From assembly GCA_045617525.1 (NCBI GenBank), contig JAZLIT010000162.1:1-10039 (forward strand): a DNA stretch of 10,039 bases, written 5' to 3'. Both the position numbers and the translations under genes were made by a program. Of the stretch, positions 5,881 to 10,039 are shown in pieces. How positions within the stretch are numbered: position 1 is the first letter of the stretch; each line of letters begins with the position of its first letter. Source of the DNA: JAZLIT01 sp045617525. GTDB taxonomy: Bacteria > Bacillota > Bacilli > Bacillales_A > Planococcaceae. The notes beneath the pieces are model-generated. The model saw only the letters and a list, made by a program, of their open reading frames with translations, ran no database searches and was not told the origin of the DNA.

Positions 5881-5997
5881 ATGGAATATAAAGTGCATAA
5901 TAAATGCGCACTACCTCATCTTCAGAAGGATACGCATTTTGAAAGTATTTTTGATGGTATTTTTTTGTTGAGACCAACTATTAAATACTACTCCTAA
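5881..5997 (+). CDS. Doubtful 38-codon ORF, unknown
   Basis: Starts with ATG, with GGGGAG about ten bases upstream, and runs 38 codons to TAA. The product (MEYKVHNKCALPHLQKD..., ending IKYYS) is not recognised and has no clear domain or membrane segment. It is the only ORF with a reasonable ribosome site between the recombinase and satD genes. Length and composition alone do not separate it from chance, and it could be a fragment of a lost gene. Confidence 0.2.
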   Translation: MEYKVHNKCALPHLQKDTHFESIFDGIFLLRPTIKYYS

Positions 5998-6230
5998 TAA
6001 CATTCTGTATTTATAAAGTCAAGGTTTTTTTGTTTTTATCTAAATTGAAATTAAATTTAAAATCATTCTAAATTCCGTTAAAATCCGCAATAAAGGTCTA
6101 CTTAAGCAAGAGTTTAATTTTAATTTAAGTTTATTTGTTCTATAAATATGTTAATTTTAAGTGTTAAAAACTTATTTTTAGTTTAAAATAAGATATGAAC
6201 TTATTTTTAGTTTAATTTGGGGGGAATCTA
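5998..6230 (+). promoter_or_regulatory. A+T-rich leader of the satD operon with duplicated operator-like sequence
   Basis: No ORF is supported. An 18-bp sequence AACTTATTTTTAGTTTAA is repeated exactly at 6169-6186 and 6198-6215, 29 bp apart. The first copy overlaps an inverted repeat, CTTATTTT (6171-6178) with AAAATAAG (6185-6192). The second copy ends four bases before the GGGGGG ribosome site (6219-6224) of satD. A regulator bound here would cover the promoter or translation start. No confident -10/-35 could be picked in such A+T-rich sequence. Confidence 0.5.
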
Positions 6231-7016
6231 ATGAGAATTCGTGCATGTTGTATTGCGATTGATATTAAAGGATCTGAAGAAATAGAAAATAAGAATTTAT
6301 TAATAAAAAAATTAAAGATTAGAATACAAGATTTAAATATTAAGTATAAAAATACTTTAATTGTTCCTTTTGATATAATACGTGGGGACGAAATAATTGG
6401 TGTATTAGCTTCTTTTAAGGATGGGTACAGCGCTTATAGAGATTTTGAATTCTTATGTGAAGAGTTAAAGATTGAAGCGTATTGTGGAATGGGCTTAGGT
6501 ATTGTAGATACTAATTTGGATATTAAACTTAACTTTCTGAATACAAAAGGAGTGTTATTAAATTCTTTTGAAAAATTTGATTCAAATTATGATTTAGAAC
6601 AAATCAATGGAAGTGCAATAATTAGTGCCTTCCGTGCAAGAGATTTATTCCTGAAAGGAATGGGGAAAAAATCAAATTCTCAAGAGATCTATTTGTTTGA
6701 GAATACCAATAACGTTAGTATCTTTGTTTATAATAATGAGTCAGAAATTCCGTATCAAATAATTAACTACTTAATCTATGAAGTCAATAAACATTGGCAT
6801 GAGTGCTCAGATTTACAAAAGCATGCACTTAAAATTTATGAAGAATCTAATTATCAGCTTGCATACAAGGAAATTGGCATAAAGCTTAATTATAGTAAGA
6901 ACGCAGCGCAAAATGCCCGTAGCATATTGCAGAATGCTCGTACAGAATTATTTAAAAATAAAATTGAAACGGTTAATGAAATGCTCGATTATGTAGAAAG
7001 AAATTATAGATATTAG
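6231..7016 (+). CDS. satD: SatD-family protein
   Basis: A 261-residue soluble protein of the SatD family, named from the sat (secretion and acid tolerance) operon of Streptococcus mutans; its biochemical role is unknown. Conserved features seen: IAIDIKGS at 8-15, an IRGDEIIGVL block at 50-59, GMGLGIVDT at 86-94, and NGSAIISAFRARDLF at 126-140. The C-terminus (about 207-238, YQLAYKEIGIKLNYSKNA) looks like a helix-turn-helix, as in other family members, so DNA binding is possible. The order of an early beta-strand Asp (D11), a GDE motif (D53/E54) and a G-rich strand resembles class III nucleotide cyclases; that is my inference, not an established activity. Start is ATG 6231 after GGGGGG. The next gene begins 14 bases after the stop, so the two form an operon. 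Confidence 0.82.
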   Translation: MRIRACCIAIDIKGSEEIENKNLLIKKLKIRIQDLNIKYKNTLIVPFDIIRGDEIIGVLASFKDGYSAYRDFEFLCEELKIEAYCGMGLGIVDTNLDIKLNFLNTKGVLLNSFEKFDSNYDLEQINGSAIISAFRARDLFLKGMGKKSNSQEIYLFENTNNVSIFVYNNESEIPYQIINYLIYEVNKHWHECSDLQKHALKIYEESNYQLAYKEIGIKLNYSKNAAQNARSILQNARTELFKNKIETVNEMLDYVERNYRY

Positions 7017-7030
7017 TGAGGTGAGGTTCT

Positions 7031-8026
7031 TTGGAAGATTTTAGAATACTACTGTTGTTATTATTAGCTCATTTTATAGCAGATTTCCCATTACAAACGA
7101 ATAGAATTAATGAAGGTAAGAAACATCTTATACAAGACGCTTCAGGATATAGGAGGAAAATATGGCATGAAAAAATTTCCGGACTGTTAAAACATTTGTT
7201 TTGGCATGCATGCACTTTAATAGTTACTTTAATTTCTATTAAATTATCAAGTAATGTTATTAAAGTGTCTTTCTGGATGTGTGTGTTAGTATTTTTAGGA
7301 ATTCTTATAATACATGGAATTATGGACTACATAAAAGAATATGTGGCTTCAAAACAGTGCTTAAATAATAGTTCTAATAAACAAACGATTAAGTCACAGG
7401 TATCCTGGTATTTAGGCGATCAGTTAGTACATATCGTAACAATTTTTGGTGGATTTATGTTTTTAACAGGTGGAAAATATTTCGATAAATACAAAATATT
7501 CTTACAGGAATTATTGCTAGGTGAAAAGATTAATATCGACTTTATGCTTATTGATAAAATATTAATTGTAGCGATTATCTTTATAATTAATACATATGTA
7601 AGTGGATATTTAATCGGAATGCTACTATGTAAGTCAGATGAAAAAGGTAACTTAATTGGGAGTTATACGGTAAAAAACGGTTCTTTCTTTAGTTCGAACC
7701 CAGCAGATCTAGTGAAAAAAATTGAAGTGGATAATCAAAGTGTTTTACAAACCGCAACTTTAGACTTGAAATACACCCGCACATTTAAGATACAAGAGGA
7801 GAACCAGAACTATGGCCGTTACATAGGTTATCTGGAACGAAGTCTTTATATGATCTTAATCTCAGCAAATAAAATTGAAGGGATTGCTTTTATCATTGCA
7901 ATTAAAGCAATTGCCCGTTATAAGCAATTTGACGATAAAAACTTTGCTGAATATTATCTAATCGGTTCGTTTTTAAGTATATTAATCGGGATTATTAACG
8001 GTTTGATTTTGAAATTTGTAATCTAA
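7031..8026 (+). CDS. DUF3307-family polytopic membrane protein
   Basis: A 331-residue integral membrane protein of unknown function, commonly found beside SatD genes. Family signatures: N-terminal membrane helix with LLAHFIADFPLQTNRI (12-26; His14, Asp18, Gln22), a second histidine pair near KHLFWHA (54-60), IIHGIMDYIKEY (93-104; His95, Asp99), and YLGDQLVHI (127-135; Asp130, His134). The recurring H/D/Q residues within or beside membrane helices suggest a buried polar or metal site. Further hydrophobic helices lie around 173-197, 270-290 and 308-331, giving about six or seven spans with a soluble region near 200-265. Start is TTG 7031, placed after GAGGTGAGG, 14 bases downstream of satD. Translational coupling or co-transcription with satD is likely. 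Role as transporter, sensor or toxic effector is undetermined. Confidence 0.82.
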   Translation: MEDFRILLLLLLAHFIADFPLQTNRINEGKKHLIQDASGYRRKIWHEKISGLLKHLFWHACTLIVTLISIKLSSNVIKVSFWMCVLVFLGILIIHGIMDYIKEYVASKQCLNNSSNKQTIKSQVSWYLGDQLVHIVTIFGGFMFLTGGKYFDKYKIFLQELLLGEKINIDFMLIDKILIVAIIFIINTYVSGYLIGMLLCKSDEKGNLIGSYTVKNGSFFSSNPADLVKKIEVDNQSVLQTATLDLKYTRTFKIQEENQNYGRYIGYLERSLYMILISANKIEGIAFIIAIKAIARYKQFDDKNFAEYYLIGSFLSILIGIINGLILKFVI

Positions 8027-8344
8027 TATACATAAATAAAAAGTAGAAACTAATTTGAATAACGAGTTCTATGAGTAAGTACGAAACTTAAATAACAGTT
8101 CAAATAGTGGGATAAATCGCAACGTCATTTCCATGTTTCTTGAAAATCAGCCGTAAATTTTGAAGTTTTGGGTGATACATGTGTTCCATTTTTTGAAGGC
8201 CGGGAAATATTAGTGATTTTCCGTATAACCGCTGGGTGCACCTCACTTGTTGGACTCTTCATTCTTGTGCATGTTTCAGAGACATCTTGCGAGTGAGGTA
8301 ATCAGCTACTCGATCGTCGACTAATACTCAATATTAATCCAAAT
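8027..8344. other. Gene-free stretch with a long-loop inverted repeat
   Basis: No gene with a start signal is supported. ACCTCACTTG (8240-8249) pairs with CGAGTGAGGT (8290-8299), with one G-T wobble, around a 40-nt loop that contains a smaller ATGT/ACAT hairpin. An 8-bp palindrome GGTGCACC lies at 8235-8242. The minus strand has a stop-to-stop open frame of about 53 codons ending at 8100, with no ribosome site. Near the right edge, AATACTCAAT (8323-8332) is the exact inverse of ATTGAGTATT (8343-8352), the start of the next element. No transcription terminator for the satD operon stands out. Confidence 0.5.
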
Positions 8345-8650
8345 TGAGTATTGCGGACCGTTTAAGCCACCTATTGCGAAGAGAATACCATCTCGCCTTT
8401 TCAGAAGAGTTTTGTCCATCTTTTAATGGCTCATGTTAGGCACGAATAGCTTGAAATCGAGCCTCTGCGGGCATGATCTTTGCGCCAAAGAACCATCCGA
8501 ATTCATGCTGGCTCTGCCAAACGAGGCTATCATGCCCGCTGCTCGATATAAAGCCTGACTTCGATGGAGCATACCTCATCTAACTCAGTAATCCTATAAT
8601 TCCAACGAATTCGAGTAACTGGCTCTTGTGTCCGCTAGTATAGTTAGCCT
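8345..8650. mobile_element. Second, decayed copy of the 359-bp element type (copy B)
   Basis: Begins TGAGTATTGCGGACCGTTTAAGCCACC at 8345, matching the left end of copy A. Only about one and a half 22-bp units are recognisable (8350-8371 and part of 8372-8393). The 110-nt core follows at 8456-8565. The right arm keeps CGAGTAACTGGCTCTTGTGTCCGC (8612-8635), which corresponds to the innermost right-end unit, and then fades near 8650. The outer 60-70 bases of the right end are missing or unrecognisable just before the IS21 element that starts at 8674. No target duplication can be defined. Probably immobile. Confidence 0.72.
8456..8565. ncRNA. Conserved structured 110-nt core (copy B), candidate non-coding RNA
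   Basis: Same length as copy A with 101 of 110 bases identical. ATCGAG (8456-8461) pairs with CTCGAT (8542-8547). The main stem is extended here to a perfect 11 bp, GCGGGCATGAT (8467-8477) with ATCATGCCCGC (8529-8539). The stop codons introduced relative to copy A argue against a peptide product. Confidence 0.45.
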
Positions 8651-8679
8651 CACAGAACAGGGTGTGGAGTAGTTGTAAC

Positions 8680-8721
8680 CGTCAAGCAGTTTTTTACACT
8701 TAGCGCTAAGATGCTTTTTAC
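8680..8721 (-). repeat. IS21 terminal repeats with a 12-bp palindrome
   Basis: On the minus strand GTAAAAAGCATCTTAGCG (8721-8704) and GTAAAAAACTGCTTGACG (8697-8680) are related 18-bp units 24 bp apart, as expected for the multiple end repeats bound by IstA. Between them CTTAGCGCTAAG (8699-8710) is a perfect palindrome. The inner unit overlaps the istB stop codon. Confidence 0.65.
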
Positions 8722-9476
8722 ATTTCTGCTTCGAAAAGTTGCTGGCGGTTTTTCATTCGATAGCTCTCACCATCCATATGAACAACCTTCACTCGATGCA
8801 GTAAACGGTCTAGAATAGCTGTTGTAATTCCTTGATCGCCCATTAAATCACTCCATTGATTTGGACTCTTATTAGACGTTAAAATGATTGAACTTTTTTC
8901 ATATAAGTGATTGATTAGCTGGAAGAATAAATTTGCTTCACGCTGGTCCATCGCCATATACATGAGGTCGTCAATAATTACTAAATCAGCGCTTTGAATA
9001 CGCTTCAATTGAACTTGAGATTTATGCGTGTATTCCTGTGTCTTTAAAAGCTGAAGAAGCTCACCCATTGTCACAAAGGAAACATGAAATCCCTTATTAA
9101 TGGCCTCTAATCCCAGTCCTACGGCCAGAAACGTTTTCCCAACCCCAGGTGGACCTAAAAGAATCAAATTATAGTGCTGCTCAAGCCATTGTAATTCTTC
9201 TAATTGCGTTAACTTTCGCTTTGTTAGTGCTTGCTGTGTTCCAATATCAAATTCCGAAAGGGATTTGATATAAGGAAAACGCGCACATTTTAATCTTTTT
9301 TCAACACTCTTTGCTTCGCGTTTTTTCAGTTCAAATGCTGTTAGTTGTTCTAGAAATTCCTGGTAGGTCCAGCTAGATTGCTCTGCTTGCCGAAGGAGCT
9401 TTGGTAGCTCCTCCGCTGTTTCGGCCAACCTTAATTGGCGGAACTCTTGCTGTAATTCTGTTACGGTTTTATTCAT
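8718..9476 (-). CDS. istB: IS21-family helper ATPase IstB
   Basis: AAA+ ATPase of the DnaC-like clade that assembles on target DNA and stimulates the IstA transposase. Visible motifs: N-terminal helical region (about 1-75), Walker A GPPGVGKT at 108-115, Walker B LVIIDD at 165-170, sensor-I region LTSN at 199-202, and an arginine-rich segment ILDRLLHRVK near 221-230. The length of 252 residues is typical, so the gene looks intact. Its ATG (9474-9476) overlaps the istA stop by eight bases, and its ribosome site GGAGGAGC lies within the last codons of istA. This is the usual translational coupling in this family. Confidence 0.95.
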   Translation of the reverse strand: MNKTVTELQQEFRQLRLAETAEELPKLLRQAEQSSWTYQEFLEQLTAFELKKREAKSVEKRLKCARFPYIKSLSEFDIGTQQALTKRKLTQLEELQWLEQHYNLILLGPPGVGKTFLAVGLGLEAINKGFHVSFVTMGELLQLLKTQEYTHKSQVQLKRIQSADLVIIDDLMYMAMDQREANLFFQLINHLYEKSSIILTSNKSPNQWSDLMGDQGITTAILDRLLHRVKVVHMDGESYRMKNRQQLFEAEM

Positions 9477-10039
9477 GTATAGCTCCTCCTAAAATCGTTG
9501 TATATGTATCCAGAGATCGCGTAGAAATCGCTATTTTAGGTGTTTTTCTAGGTGAACTATTTTGAATTTCAACCAAAAAGTCAGGTTTTTCTTTCACTAA
9601 ATAAGATACTAAATCACGAAAATCATTTGCACTATATAGTTTCTCTTTTATACATTTCGTTAAAGCTGCTTCTAAAAACGATGGATATTCCTCTGCTACT
9701 TTCAATAAAATTAATAACTGATCGCGACGATAACGAGGATAACGTTTAAATATTTCTTCTACATAGGAAGTCGCTTGCTCGCTCATTTTAAAGTGTGTAA
9801 GAACCTGCATCTTCAACGCTTCAATTTGCTTAGACCGATCTCGTAAATGATTACGATCTTGAATCAATTTCCCTTTTTCAGGGCTAATGACATGTTCTGC
9901 TAAAGTTGCACCATCAATAGGGTGACAAATGATTAAATATTGCTCATCCCTTACTTCGATTCTAATTTCATTATTGGGTAACGTATTGTAAGTACCGATT
10001 GGTACTGAATAACGATTTGATGCATATCGAACGGTGTTG
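9469..10039 (-). CDS. istA: IS21-family transposase IstA, C-terminal part (5' end outside window)
   Basis: The frame is open from the window edge (10038) to TAA at 9471-9469. It begins NTVRYASNRYSVPIGTYNTL, followed by EIRIEVRDEQYLIICHP and AEHVISPEKGKLIQDRNHLRDR. This is the beta-barrel and linker region that follows the DDE core in IstA, then the helical C-terminal domain that contacts IstB and the element ends. About 190 residues are visible. A TTG at 9867 is an internal Leu codon, not a start. The catalytic D, D, E residues and the HTH lie beyond the edge, so integrity of the whole protein cannot be judged. Confidence 0.92.
   Translation of the reverse strand, partial: NTVRYASNRYSVPIGTYNTLPNNEIRIEVRDEQYLIICHPIDGATLAEHVISPEKGKLIQDRNHLRDRSKQIEALKMQVLTHFKMSEQATSYVEEIFKRYPRYRRDQLLILLKVAEEYPSFLEAALTKCIKEKLYSANDFRDLVSYLVKEKPDFLVEIQNSSPRKTPKIAISTRSLDTYTTILGGAIHE

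Larger units (their letters stand above)
5730..6010. repeat. Segment bounded by 9-bp inverted repeats ATACAGAAT / ATTCTGTAT
   Basis: ATACAGAAT (5730-5738) lies just after the recombinase stop and ATTCTGTAT at 6002-6010. The CAGAATAG motif also recurs at 5827-5834 and, inverted, at 5792-5799. The segment holds the 13-bp inverted repeat and a doubtful short ORF. It could be a small mobile or attachment-site region, but short A+T-rich repeats also arise by chance. Confidence 0.3.
8674..10039 (-). mobile_element. IS21-family insertion sequence, 3' portion (runs off the window)
   Basis: The element carries istA (partial) and istB in the standard order and overlap on the minus strand. The end downstream of istB is placed at TGTAACCG (8674), just outside two related GTAAAAA-containing terminal repeats. 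It lies about 25 bp from the decayed copy B, and insertion here may have removed that element's right end. Confidence 0.85.

Noticed and set aside
8100..8189. 29-codon minus-strand ORF (MEHMYHPKLQ...)
   Set aside because: It has no ribosome site, no recognised family and is within chance length, though the enclosing open frame reaches about 53 codons.
9552..9749. 65-codon plus-strand ORF opposite istA
   Set aside because: Antisense shadow of a clearly conserved transposase C-terminus.

Overview
The window looks like an accessory, transposon-rich stretch from a low-GC Gram-positive of the order Bacillales. The A+T-rich coding style, strong GGAGG-type ribosome sites, TTG starts and the IS30/IS3/IS21 complement would fit Bacillus, Lysinibacillus or relatives. 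That placement is an inference; no rRNA, tRNA or housekeeping gene is present to fix it. It could be chromosomal island or plasmid.

Layout. (1) 1-1050: right part of an IS30-family insertion sequence with an intact transposase. (2) 1084-2762: a damaged lanM gene (class II lanthipeptide synthetase). It is frameshifted in an 11-A tract, keeps the whole dehydratase active site, and is cut off before the cyclase domain. (3) 2763-3166: hairpin-rich DNA with a small unknown ORF whose Shine-Dalgarno sits in a stem. (4) 3166-~4180: an IS3-family orfB remnant on the minus strand, split by a precisely inserted 359-bp non-autonomous element. That element has four 22-bp repeats at each end and a 5-bp target duplication. 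(5) 4258-4539: an AbrB/MazE-type DNA-binding protein, antitoxin-like but with no toxin visible, divergent from (6) 4820-5725, a tyrosine recombinase. (7) 5726-6230: largely non-coding, with inverted and direct repeats and one doubtful 38-codon ORF. (8) 6231-8026: a two-gene operon, SatD-family protein plus DUF3307-type polytopic membrane protein. (9) 8027-8344: no gene supported. (10) 8345-~8650: a decayed second copy of the 359-bp element type. (11) 8674-end: an IS21-family element on the minus strand (istB complete, istA running off the edge).

How it fits together. Most of the window is mobile DNA that has landed in or near other mobile DNA, and the lanM remnant is collateral damage. The genes that look intact and possibly useful to a host are the AbrB-like regulator, the recombinase and the SatD/DUF3307 pair.

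The two most interesting signals are as follows. First, a 110-nt core shared by the two repeat elements is about 92% identical with no indels, although their arms have diverged. It folds into a long stem with possible alternative or pseudoknotted pairings and has no conserved reading frame. Second, the SatD protein has a nucleotide-cyclase-like arrangement of acidic motifs and is coupled to a membrane protein, which invites a signalling or defence hypothesis.
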